A stretch of DNA of 11,778 nt from Oscillospiraceae bacterium (GTDB lineage Bacteria > Bacillota > Clostridia > Oscillospirales > Oscillospiraceae), in assembly GCA_016290695.1 (NCBI GenBank), contig JAEEUX010000054.1, forward strand, positions 1-11,778, in the 5' to 3' direction. A model generated the notes under the pieces. That model was not told the DNA's origin. It saw nothing but the letters and a program-made list of their open reading frames with translations, and ran no database searches. The position numbers and the translations under genes are program-made. Positions within the stretch are counted from its first letter, which is position 1; the number at the start of each line of letters is the position of its first letter. Below, piece by piece: positions 1 through 7,092 of this stretch.

Positions 1-46
1 TCAGAGCTCCGAGCTTGGAAGTTTCGTCCATTTTCAATTTGCTCAC
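1..46 (-). CDS. 5' end of next dcw-operon gene (partial, unidentified)
   Basis: Downstream of mraY on the minus strand an open frame begins and runs off the left edge. Possible starts in the same frame are GTG at 46-44, TTG at 37-35 and ATG at 31-29. The stretch GGGAAG around 46-51 sits best as a ribosome binding site for the TTG. The visible residues, read from the TTG, are MKMDETSKLGAL, too few to assign a family. By position it should be another envelope gene; in related Firmicutes the gene after mraY is usually murD or a SEDS protein (ftsW/spoVE). The usual glycine-rich N-terminus of MurD is not seen, which leans weakly towards the latter. The frame is seen; the identity is inference. Confidence 0.35.
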   Translation of the reverse strand, partial: MSKLKMDETSKLGAL

Positions 47-76
47 TTCCCTTCATCGTTGTGATCATATAAGATA

Positions 77-1069
77 TCAGAACGCGTATCTATTCATAAC
101 GCCGAGCACGGAGATAACCGCGAAAATCAGAGACACCGACGAAAACACGGTGAACACCTTCTCTTCGCTCCATCCGCTTTTTTCAAAATGATGATGCAGC
201 GGTGCCATTTTGAATATTCGTTTTCCATGGCTGAGCTTATAATAGCCCACTTGTATTATATCAGAAAGGGTTTCGAGAATATATACTATTCCAAGCGGAA
301 TAAGCACGAGCGGCATATCAAAGGCAAAAGCAAGGGCACAGACGGCGCCGCCGAGAAAAAGCGAGCCCGTGTCGCCCATAAACACCTTCGCCGGGTGGAA
401 ATTGAAAACGAGGAAGCCCGCAAGTCCGCCAAGAAGCGCAGAAGCGAAAATGCCCTGCTCCGGCATATTCCAAATGTAGGCTATAACGGCAAAGGCTGCC
501 GCGACGGGTATGCTCACGCCGCTCACAAGGCCGTCTACGCCGTCGGTAATATTCACTGAGTTTACCGTTCCAACAATTACGAATGCAGCGAAAACGAGAT
601 ACACCGGCTCCGGGATGGGGTAACTCACGTTAAAAAACGGGATATACACATTGGGGCTGAGATAACCGAGATAGCGCAGAAGCATCACAAAAGCAACCGC
701 CACGGCAAGCTGCAAAAGGAACTTTTGCAGCGCGGTAAGCCCCTCATTTCCGTGCTTCTTAACCTTAGCAAAATCGTCCACGAAGCCGATGCAGCCATAG
801 ACGAGCGCGAAGATATAAACCGCCGCAAGCGCCCAGCTTCCGTTAATTGCATTTCTCACTCCGAAAGCTACAACCACGACGAGCATCGCCGCAATGAACA
901 TTATTCCGCCCATCGTAGGTGTCCCTTCCTTGCTGAGATGCCATACGGGGCCGTTTCTTTTAATGCTCTGCCCCGCCTTAAGCTTCCTCAGCAGGGGTAT
1001 CACGATAAAGCCGAGCAGAACCGTCAGCCCGAACGCTGCGACAAAGGAAATAACAAACTCTTTTATCAT
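77..1069 (-). CDS. mraY: Phospho-N-acetylmuramoyl-pentapeptide transferase MraY
   Basis: Integral membrane enzyme that moves phospho-MurNAc-pentapeptide from UDP onto undecaprenyl phosphate, making lipid I on the inner face of the cytoplasmic membrane. The 330-residue length is normal for the family. About ten hydrophobic segments are visible. Family motifs are present: the D98-D99 aspartate pair, the NITDGVDGL loop at 173-181, MGDTGS with D233, and the PLHHHFE histidine loop with H292-H294. The ATG start has GGTGGAG eight bases upstream. It follows murE after 39 bases with no terminator, and no murF lies between, as in the Bacillus/Clostridium arrangement. Identity is very secure. Confidence 0.97.
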   Translation of the reverse strand: MIKEFVISFVAAFGLTVLLGFIVIPLLRKLKAGQSIKRNGPVWHLSKEGTPTMGGIMFIAAMLVVVVAFGVRNAINGSWALAAVYIFALVYGCIGFVDDFAKVKKHGNEGLTALQKFLLQLAVAVAFVMLLRYLGYLSPNVYIPFFNVSYPIPEPVYLVFAAFVIVGTVNSVNITDGVDGLVSGVSIPVAAAFAVIAYIWNMPEQGIFASALLGGLAGFLVFNFHPAKVFMGDTGSLFLGGAVCALAFAFDMPLVLIPLGIVYILETLSDIIQVGYYKLSHGKRIFKMAPLHHHFEKSGWSEEKVFTVFSSVSLIFAVISVLGVMNRYAF

Positions 1070-1108
1070 TTGTGCTTCTCCACCTCGGGATAGATTTTCA
1101 AGGAATTA

Positions 1109-2560
1109 TCAGCCGTATATGGCTTTCAGCGCATCCGCGACGATTTCTCTTTCGTCCATGTGGTGCTTTGTTTTGCCGACTATCTGATAGGTTTCGTGCC
1201 CTTTTCCGGCGAGTATTATCGTATCGCCGGGCTGCGCGTTTTTGAGCGCATAGGCTATGGCCTCGCGTCTGTCAGGGATGACTGTATAGGGCGTTTTCGT
1301 GTTCTTCATGCCCTCGAGGATATCGTCTATTATCGTCTGCGGTTCCTCCGTGCGGGGGTTATCCGAGGTTACTATTACATAATCGGCAAGCTCGGCGCTT
1401 TTTGCGCCCATTTTCGGGCGTTTCGTCCGGTCTCTGTCGCCGCCGCAGCCAAAAAGGATGCCTACGCGGCCCTTCGCCGTGGCTTTTACGGCGTTGAGTA
1501 TGTTTTCGATAGCGTCCGGCGTATGCGCGTAGTCGATAAGGACGGTAAAATCCCGCCCCGTAGGCACGACCTCCGCCCTGCCCTTCACGCCGGAGCATTT
1601 TGCAAGCTCTGCAGCAATGTCGCCGAGCGGGAAACCGAGCGCGAGACATCCCGCCATTGCAGCCATCGCGTTATAAACGGAGAAGCGTCCGGGGATGTGC
1701 AGGACCGTGTCCGCCGTTTCACCGCAGTAATTCGCCGTAAACTCTACCATTTCGGCGCTGTATTTAATATCGGTCGCGAACAGGTCGCCGCCGTCGGGCT
1801 TTGCCGAATAACTAATCAGCTCGCAGCCTGCGCCCGCGGTGAGGCGCGGCGTCCACTCGTCGTCCGCATTTACTACACCGACGCGGCAGTTTTTAAATAG
1901 TATCGCCTTCGCGTCACAGTATGCTTCCATCGTCTTGTGGAAATCAAGATGATCCTGCGTAAGATTCGTGAATAAGCCGACGCTGTAATCTATCCCTGCA
2001 ACTCTGTCGAGGAAAAGCGAATGAGAGGAAACCTCCATAACGGCTGCGGCGCAGCCTTCCTTTTCCATTTCCGCGAAAAGCTCCTGCATGTCTCTCGATT
2101 CCGGCGTAGTGCGCTCGGTATCGAGCTCGCGGCTGCCTATCATATTGCGGTTTGTCCCGATAAGACCGCATTTTTTGCCGCTGAGAGCTTCGTAAATTTC
2201 TTTAATAAGGTTCGTTACGGTGGTTTTGCCATTCGTTCCCGTAACGCCTATCATTTTCATCCTGTCTGCGGGTCTGCCGAAGAACTCGGCGGAGGCGTAA
2301 GGCAGCGCTGAGCGCGTATTTTCACATATTACATAGGGACAGTCCGTGTCCGGCTTATGCATGCAAAGCACAGCCGAAGCGCCCTTTTCTATGGCGGAAG
2401 CTATGTATTTATGTCCGTCCGTTTCATAGCCCTCCACGGCAACGAAGAGGCAACCGGGGGCAGCCTTGCGCGAATCGTAAACTACGTCCGTTATCTCTGT
2501 ATCGAGCGGCGCGCGCACATCTATCGTTTTCACGTTTGTCAAAAGCTTTTCAAGCTTCAT
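1109..2560 (-). CDS. murE: UDP-N-acetylmuramoyl-tripeptide synthetase MurE (meso-DAP type)
   Basis: Cytoplasmic Mur ligase that adds the third stem-peptide residue to UDP-MurNAc-L-Ala-D-Glu using ATP. Its 483 residues cover the usual three domains: N-terminal UDP-substrate domain (about 1-98), central ATPase with the P-loop TGTNGKTT at 107-114, and C-terminal ligase domain from about 330. K218 in DAKAILFK is at the place of the carbamylated lysine. The DNPR motif at 400-403 marks meso-diaminopimelate enzymes, so the wall is probably DAP-type rather than lysine-type. AGKGHE at 451-456 is also conserved. The ATG lies six bases after the preceding PBP stop, with AGGA in the end of that gene as ribosome binding site. 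Confidence 0.96.
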   Translation of the reverse strand: MKLEKLLTNVKTIDVRAPLDTEITDVVYDSRKAAPGCLFVAVEGYETDGHKYIASAIEKGASAVLCMHKPDTDCPYVICENTRSALPYASAEFFGRPADRMKMIGVTGTNGKTTVTNLIKEIYEALSGKKCGLIGTNRNMIGSRELDTERTTPESRDMQELFAEMEKEGCAAAVMEVSSHSLFLDRVAGIDYSVGLFTNLTQDHLDFHKTMEAYCDAKAILFKNCRVGVVNADDEWTPRLTAGAGCELISYSAKPDGGDLFATDIKYSAEMVEFTANYCGETADTVLHIPGRFSVYNAMAAMAGCLALGFPLGDIAAELAKCSGVKGRAEVVPTGRDFTVLIDYAHTPDAIENILNAVKATAKGRVGILFGCGGDRDRTKRPKMGAKSAELADYVIVTSDNPRTEEPQTIIDDILEGMKNTKTPYTVIPDRREAIAYALKNAQPGDTIILAGKGHETYQIVGKTKHHMDEREIVADALKAIYG

Positions 2561-2566
2561 TTACTA

Positions 2567-4876
2567 TCATCCTACGCTTTCCATGATTGAAGTATCGTTA
2601 TCTATGAGTGTAACCTGAACCACCGAACCGAAGGAAACGCTGCTTCCGGCGGAGGTTCCCTGTCCGGCAACAACGATGGTACGGGAGTCTGACGGGGCTA
2701 CGCCCGTACTCTTGAGGAACAGGCCGTCCTGCTGCAATACCGCTCTTGCCTGCTTAAAGCTCATGTTGCTGAGGTTAGGAACCGTAACCGTGTCCGTGGG
2801 CTTCGGGTCACCCGCATAGAGGATAATGGTCGAGCCCTCGGCGACGGTGACGTTCGCCATAGGTGCCTGGTCGGTTATCGTATCCTGCGTTCCGCTGAAC
2901 GTGACCTCGAAACCGAGCTCCGTAAGACGCTGCTTCGCTTCGACAAGGCCAAGGCCCTTCACGTTCGGCACCTTTACTCCCACGAGCTTATTCTCGCCTG
3001 CGCCGAATTCCTGCTCAACGCCTATGTGCGGGAGAACATCGCTCATTATCTTGCCCACTACGGGCGCGGCCATAACGCCGCCGCTTATGTATATGCCGGA
3101 TGAACGGCTGGGGCTATCCAGAATAACGAGTACGGCGATCTGCGGGTCGTCCGCCGGGGCAAAGCCGATAAACGAAACCTTATACTTCTTTTCGCCGCTT
3201 GCTTCGGCAATGGTATCTACGGAAGTACCGGTCTTACCGGCTACGCGGTAACCAGCAACGTAGGCGTTTTTGCCCGTGCCGCCGGAGGAACCGACGACGG
3301 ATTCAAGGATGCTGCACACACGTTTGCTTGTTTCCTCGCTGATAACCTGGCGAACCACCTTCGGTTCGTGCGAGCTTATTATTTCTCCGTCAGAGTCGGT
3401 GATGCGGCTTACTATATAAGGCTCCATGAGGTAGCCGCCGTTAGCCACGGCGCTCACCGCCGTAATGAGTTGGATGGGCGTGATGTTGAAGGTCTGTCCG
3501 AAGGAAGCCGCCGCAAGCTGAGAATAGTTGTTCGGGTCTTCAAACACGCTGCGGGGCCACCAGATGCTGCTGCCCTCGCCGTAAAGGTCGATTCCCGTTT
3601 TATCGAAAAAGCCGAAGGACTCAACGTAGTCATAAAAGCGCTTTTCACCCATTCTCAGGCCGATATTAACGAACGCGACGTTGCAGGAATGCTGCGCCGC
3701 CTCGGCAAGCGTCTGGCTGCCGTGGCCGTCACTCCAGCAATGGACCGGGTCGTCCGCTCGGCCCTTTACCTCGATGCTGCCGCCGCAGAAGAACTCGTCA
3801 TTTTCGCTGATAACACCTTCCTCGAGCCCCATCGCGAGGGTAATGATTTTAAACGTGGAGCCCGGCTCGTAGGTATCGCTTATTATCCTGTTGCGCCACT
3901 GCTTGAGCAGGGCGGCATTTATCGCAGCGTCATATTCCTCCTCGGTTATTTCCTTGCTTTCAAGCTGTTCCTTGTATTTGGCGACTGTGTTTTCATTTAC
4001 CGCAAAGAAGTTGTTGAGGTCGTAGTCCGGGAGGCTCGACATGCCGAGCACAGCGCCGGTCTTAACGTCCATAACTATGCCCATTGCTCCGTTTTCAAGC
4101 TGGTAATCCTCAATGGCCTGCGCAAGATTCTTTTCAAGGTAATACTGAATGGTTGAATCGAGCGTGAGGGTAAGGCTGTCGCCGTCCGAGGCATCATAAT
4201 AGTTTTCATAGCCGAGATAAAGCATATCCACGCCGTTTTCCGTCGTTGCGCGGACTATTCTTCCGTTTACGCCCTCGAGATAATTGTTGTAAACGGCTTC
4301 GATACCCTCAAGGCCGTAGTTATCCGTTCCGACGAAGCCGATTATCTGCGATGCGAGCGTACTGTAAGGGTAATAGCGTTTTGAGCTCGGTTCAAGATGG
4401 ACGCTTTTGAGGTCTTTTTCGTTCTTGTAGCTTCTGACGGCGCTCGCCGTCGCATCGTCCACCTTCTGGGCTATCGTTTCGTGCCACGAAGCGGTATTAT
4501 CCCATTTTTTCATTATCGTATCATATTCCACTCCGAGGATTTCTGCAAGAGTTGAGGCAATTTCGGATGGATTTTCGTCATACTTTATAAGTTCCGCGGG
4601 ACTGATAAAGACGTTTTCAGCCGAAGCGCTCATGGCAAGAACGGTTCCTGTTCTGTCGTATATCGTTCCGCGCACGGCTGTAACCGTCGTGTCGCGAAGC
4701 TGCTGCTCTATGGCGGCGCTTTCGTAGCGCTCATGGTCTATTATCTGTATCTGATAAAGCTTTATGCCAAGTATAATAAACGCAACAACGCCGAACACAG
4801 CCATAAGGAACTGTGTTCGACGTATCATGCTGCGCTCCGGCGCAGGCATTTTTATCACATTGTTTTTCCCTTTCAA
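2567..4876 (-). CDS. Class B penicillin-binding protein with two PASTA domains (FtsI/PbpB/SpoVD type)
   Basis: Septal D,D-transpeptidase that cross-links peptidoglycan on the outer face of the membrane. Domain order in 769 residues: short cytoplasmic tail, one membrane anchor (about 21-44), dimerisation/pedestal domain with RGTIYDR at 69-75, transpeptidase domain with S340-T-F-K343 (active serine), S397-C-N399 and K548-T-G550, then two PASTA repeats (about 634-690 and 697-757). The chosen start is TTG at 4876, preceded by GGAGGGGAAC at 4881-4890; nothing better placed is seen. Two PASTA units match B. subtilis PBP2B, whereas SpoVD there has one. Only one such gene lies between ftsL and murE, where B. 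subtilis has both, so the vegetative versus sporulation role cannot be decided from sequence. Confidence 0.93.
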   Translation of the reverse strand: MKGKNNVIKMPAPERSMIRRTQFLMAVFGVVAFIILGIKLYQIQIIDHERYESAAIEQQLRDTTVTAVRGTIYDRTGTVLAMSASAENVFISPAELIKYDENPSEIASTLAEILGVEYDTIMKKWDNTASWHETIAQKVDDATASAVRSYKNEKDLKSVHLEPSSKRYYPYSTLASQIIGFVGTDNYGLEGIEAVYNNYLEGVNGRIVRATTENGVDMLYLGYENYYDASDGDSLTLTLDSTIQYYLEKNLAQAIEDYQLENGAMGIVMDVKTGAVLGMSSLPDYDLNNFFAVNENTVAKYKEQLESKEITEEEYDAAINAALLKQWRNRIISDTYEPGSTFKIITLAMGLEEGVISENDEFFCGGSIEVKGRADDPVHCWSDGHGSQTLAEAAQHSCNVAFVNIGLRMGEKRFYDYVESFGFFDKTGIDLYGEGSSIWWPRSVFEDPNNYSQLAAASFGQTFNITPIQLITAVSAVANGGYLMEPYIVSRITDSDGEIISSHEPKVVRQVISEETSKRVCSILESVVGSSGGTGKNAYVAGYRVAGKTGTSVDTIAEASGEKKYKVSFIGFAPADDPQIAVLVILDSPSRSSGIYISGGVMAAPVVGKIMSDVLPHIGVEQEFGAGENKLVGVKVPNVKGLGLVEAKQRLTELGFEVTFSGTQDTITDQAPMANVTVAEGSTIILYAGDPKPTDTVTVPNLSNMSFKQARAVLQQDGLFLKSTGVAPSDSRTIVVAGQGTSAGSSVSFGSVVQVTLIDNDTSIMESVG

Positions 4877-4880
4877 TGCC

Positions 4881-4890
4881 GTTCCCCTCC
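4881..4890 (-). promoter_or_regulatory. Ribosome binding site deciding the TTG start of the PBP gene
   Basis: On the minus strand this reads GGAGGGGAAC and leaves a few bases to the TTG at 4876-4874. No ATG or GTG at comparable spacing exists in this frame, so the site supports the rare TTG start. Confidence 0.7.
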
Positions 4891-4914
4891 GAGGCTAATT
4901 ATATTGGGGGAATT

Positions 4915-5448
4915 TTAAAAATATTCTGCAAAGCCTTTGAAGAAGTTTTTCACCTTAGTCAAAATACTTCCGCTTTCCACGCCGTCCCCAACTATTACGG
5001 CATGGTCCTCATACTGACTGTCAAGATACTTGACCTGTCCGAGACTTTCCTTTTCCATACCAAGGATATTTTCGGCGTATTCTTCTATCGCTTCAAGCTT
5101 GAAGGTGCTTTCGTAGGCAATAGTCAGCGCCTTGTTTTCCTTTTCAAGCGCCGTCAGCTGCTCGTTCAATTCGTAAATGTCGCTTGAAATAGACGTAAGC
5201 TTAACGAAAGAGACCACCACTATCATCTCAAGAATAACGATGAATACAAAGCCAACGACTGCCAGGAGAGATACGTAAGCTCTCGGGGCGGTTTTCGGCA
5301 CAGTGCGGACCGCCGCATTCTCCTTCGGTCTTTCATAAACCTCCGGCGCCTCCTTGGGAAGCGGCTTTGGGACGGCGTTGCCATAAGCGCCATAATCTAT
5401 ATACTCTTCTTCTCCGAAGAACAGATCGTCAGCGTATCTTGCGTCCAT
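4915..5448 (-). CDS. FtsL/DivIC-like bitopic cell division protein
   Basis: Probable FtsL, a small septum protein that in known systems joins DivIC/FtsB and DivIB/FtsQ and activates FtsW-FtsI. Sequence similarity in this family is poor, so the call rests on position (between rsmH and the transpeptidase) and architecture. In 177 residues there is a charged cytoplasmic N-terminus of about 57 residues, one strong membrane segment (about 58-82), a heptad-like coiled coil (about 84-110, around LNEQLTALEKENKALTIAY) and an outer tail ending in a short amphipathic stretch with VKNFFKGFAEYF. The cytoplasmic part is longer than in typical FtsL and is first acidic and tyrosine-rich, then proline- and lysine-rich. 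The ATG is eleven bases after the rsmH stop with GGAG directly after that stop. Confidence 0.8.
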   Translation of the reverse strand: MDARYADDLFFGEEEYIDYGAYGNAVPKPLPKEAPEVYERPKENAAVRTVPKTAPRAYVSLLAVVGFVFIVILEMIVVVSFVKLTSISSDIYELNEQLTALEKENKALTIAYESTFKLEAIEEYAENILGMEKESLGQVKYLDSQYEDHAVIVGDGVESGSILTKVKNFFKGFAEYF

Positions 5449-5459
5449 GGTTTTTCTCC

Positions 5460-6395
5460 TTATACTCGTTCGGCAACTCTGAGCTTCGCGCTTCTTGCTC
5501 TCGGGTTTGCCTCAAGCTCCGCTTCTCCTGCTGTTATGGGTTTACCGATTTGTCTTAGCGTCTGCTTAAAGCCGCATACGCACACCGGGAAATCCGGCGG
5601 ACAGGTGCAGCCTTTTTCTCTCGCTCTTATTGCGTTCTTTACAAGCCTGTCCTCAAGTGAGTGAAAGCTTATGACGGCGAGCCTGCCGCCTGCGTTCAGC
5701 CTGTCCGGGGCGGCGGCGAGCATTCTTTCTATGCTGCCAAGTTCATCGTTCACTGCAATTCTTATTGCCTGAAAGCACCTCTTTGCGGGGTGCTGTTTTT
5801 CTTTTCTCGCGGCCGGCGGCATGGCGCTTCTTATTATGTCGGCAAGTTCCAGCGTCGTCTCTATCGGCTTATTCTCGCGTTTGCGCGCTATTGCGGCGGC
5901 GATGGCGGGAGAATAGCGTTCCTCACCGTATTCATAAAAAATACGTTTCAATTCTCGCTCGTCCCATTCGTTCACGACGGAGTAAGCCGTAAGCGGCGCA
6001 TTCTCATCCATTCTCATATCAAGAGGCGCGTCCTCCATATAGGAAAAACCCCGTGACGCATCATCAAGCTGTGGGGAGGAAACACCGAGATCAAAAAGCA
6101 TACCGTCCACGGCGGCTATGCCCAAATCATCGAGGATATCGGCAAGCATATCGAAATTATTCTGAACGAGCGTGACCTTGTCCATAAACGGTGCAAGACG
6201 CGTTTTCGCATTCTCTATCGCGCGTTCGTCTCTGTCTATACAAATGAGGCGGCCCGTAGTGAGCAGCTTTGCGATCTCAAAGGAATGCCCCGCGCCGCCG
6301 AGTGTCCCGTCGAGATAAACGCCGCCGGGCTTTATCGCGAGCGCTTCTACAGACTCGTTCAAAAGGACGGAAACATGCCTGAATTCCCCGCTCAT
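5460..6395 (-). CDS. rsmH: 16S rRNA (cytosine-1402-N4)-methyltransferase RsmH (MraW)
   Basis: S-adenosylmethionine-dependent enzyme that methylates N4 of C1402 in the decoding centre of 16S rRNA. From the chosen ATG the protein has 311 residues and starts MSGEFRHVSVLLNE, as family members do. Motifs include YLDGTLGGAGHS (27-38, SAM loop), DRDE at 54-57, FDLGVSSPQLD (101-111), RGFSYMEDAPLDMRMD (115-130), SFHSLEDR (243-250) and the C-terminal NPRARSAKLRVAER. Four cysteines (263, 265, 272, 274) form the common CTCPP...CVCG loop. An ATG at 6413 is in frame, but the ATG at 6395 overlaps the mraZ stop as ATGA and has GGAAGGA about nine bases upstream, which implies translational coupling. Confidence 0.95.
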   Translation of the reverse strand: MSGEFRHVSVLLNESVEALAIKPGGVYLDGTLGGAGHSFEIAKLLTTGRLICIDRDERAIENAKTRLAPFMDKVTLVQNNFDMLADILDDLGIAAVDGMLFDLGVSSPQLDDASRGFSYMEDAPLDMRMDENAPLTAYSVVNEWDERELKRIFYEYGEERYSPAIAAAIARKRENKPIETTLELADIIRSAMPPAARKEKQHPAKRCFQAIRIAVNDELGSIERMLAAAPDRLNAGGRLAVISFHSLEDRLVKNAIRAREKGCTCPPDFPVCVCGFKQTLRQIGKPITAGEAELEANPRARSAKLRVAERV

Positions 6396-6808
6396 ATACG
6401 AAGATCCTTCCATATCGTGGCAAGATTATCGAGGCTTAGTGATTTTTTCTCTATCTCGGCGTATTCATCGCTGTCCCAAATCTCGGCATGGTTTGAAAAG
6501 CCGATTATGGTGACGTTCTTGCCGAGGCCCACGAAGTTTCTCAGCGCCTGCGGAACGAGAATTCTTCCCTGCGCGTCGAAATCGCATCTTGCGGTGTTTG
6601 CAAAGAGCACTCTGAGACCCTGCGTCTGCGTCTGCGGGAGGGCGTTCACCTTATCCTGAAAAGCAGCCCATGCCTCCTCTGAATAGATACAGAGGCAGTG
6701 TTCAAAAGAAAGAGTAACGTAGCAGGCGTCGCCAAGCTCCTTGCGGATGCCGGCGGGAACGATAAGGCGGCCCTTCGCGTCGAGGTTGTGATCGTATTTA
6801 CCTGTCAA
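6392..6808 (-). CDS. mraZ: Transcriptional regulator MraZ
   Basis: First gene of the dcw cluster. MraZ is a ring-forming DNA-binding protein of the AbrB/MazE fold that in studied bacteria represses or tunes its own operon. The 138 residues hold two tandem copies of the signature: DAKGRLIVPAGIRKELG near the N-terminus and DAQGRILVPQALRNFVGL in the second half. Both DxxGRxxxP cores are intact. Translation starts at a TTG (6808-6806) with AAAGGGGG nine bases upstream at 6818-6825; no better start is present. The stop overlaps the rsmH ATG. Self-regulation through the repeats at 6843-6865 is inferred. Confidence 0.94.
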   Translation of the reverse strand: MTGKYDHNLDAKGRLIVPAGIRKELGDACYVTLSFEHCLCIYSEEAWAAFQDKVNALPQTQTQGLRVLFANTARCDFDAQGRILVPQALRNFVGLGKNVTIIGFSNHAEIWDSDEYAEIEKKSLSLDNLATIWKDLRI

Positions 6809-6817
6809 GACGCTCAG

Positions 6818-6825
6818 CCCCCTTT
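6818..6825 (-). promoter_or_regulatory. Ribosome binding site for the TTG start of mraZ
   Basis: Minus-strand AAAGGGGG, nine bases before TTG ACA GGT. The family's conserved N-terminus begins at this point, so the TTG is the likely initiation codon. Confidence 0.65.
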
Positions 6826-6842
6826 TTCGTGGTTTTTCGTTT

Positions 6843-6865
6843 CATTTTGTGACACTTTCCCCCAC
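6843..6865 (-). promoter_or_regulatory. Candidate MraZ operator (10-base-spaced triplet repeats)
   Basis: Just downstream of the mraZ -10 box the minus strand reads GTGGGGGAAA, GTGTCACAAA, ATGAAACG: GTG at 6865-6863, GTG at 6855-6853 and ATG at 6845-6843, exactly ten bases apart. Known MraZ operators are short G/T-rich repeats with a ten-base period near the mraZ promoter (TGGG-type in E. coli, AAAGTG-type in mycoplasmas). The second unit here includes AAAGTGT. The repeats are seen; binding by this MraZ is inference. Confidence 0.5.
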
Positions 6866-6875
6866 TACGTTTTTT

Positions 6876-6904
6876 ATTATAGGATTAAAGCAGAGCAATT
6901 GCAA
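6876..6904 (-). promoter_or_regulatory. Sigma-A-type promoter of the dcw operon
   Basis: On the minus strand a -35 box TTGCAA (6904-6899), a 17-base spacer and a perfect -10 box TATAAT (6881-6876). Upstream, about 6905-6940 is strongly A/T-rich with A and T runs, like an UP element. Transcription would start near 6868, giving a leader of about 60 bases before mraZ. The -35 lies inside an 8-base palindrome GCAATTGC, which may be chance. Confidence 0.7.
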
Positions 6905-7038
6905 TACTATTCTTTAAAAAAATTTCATAATTTTTTACCGTGCCATATAGTCATGCCTCACAAAGGTGTTATCCGAGCGCAGTTTCTACATATTTGCGCC
7001 TTTCAAAACTCATTTTGTGCCCTCAAATTCAAAAATAA

Positions 7039-7068
7039 CTGGCAAAGCGCGAAGCGTTGTGTTATCAT
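7039..7068 (+). promoter_or_regulatory. Possible promoter of the trmB operon
   Basis: Weak -35-like CTGGCA (7039-7044), 18-base spacer, and TATCAT (7063-7068) preceded by TG one base upstream, an extended -10 pattern. Transcription would start near 7075, only about 18 bases before the trmB ATG. No better pair was seen in 6905-7092, but the match is modest. Confidence 0.35.
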
Positions 7069-7092
7069 CAAGAGAAGAGGTGCATTTCTACA

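Noticed and set aside
1160..1900. 246-codon plus-strand frame inside murE
   Set aside because: It is antisense to a fully motif-supported murE and arises from that gene's codon bias; no ribosome binding site or recognisable domain.
3368..4156. 262-codon plus-strand frame inside the PBP gene
   Set aside because: It is antisense to the transpeptidase domain with its intact SxxK and SxN motifs; no independent coding evidence.
4898..4903. Minus-strand TATAAT between ftsL and the PBP gene, as an internal promoter
   Set aside because: The nearest -35-like TTGCAG is 22 bases away and no other fits, so the hexamer is probably chance in an A/T-rich gap.
6396..6413. Longer RsmH starting at the ATG at 6413
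   Set aside because: The ATG at 6395 makes an ATGA overlap with the mraZ stop, has a well-spaced GGAAGGA and gives the typical N-terminus.
6978..6999. GCGCA ... TGCGC inverted repeat in the divergent region
   Set aside because: A five-base stem over a long loop is expected by chance and overlaps neither promoter.
7057..7092. N-terminal extension of TrmB from a TTG at 7057
   Set aside because: It adds 12 residues not expected in the family, has no ribosome binding site and runs over the candidate -10 box; the ATG at 7093 gives the usual MRMRKKK start.
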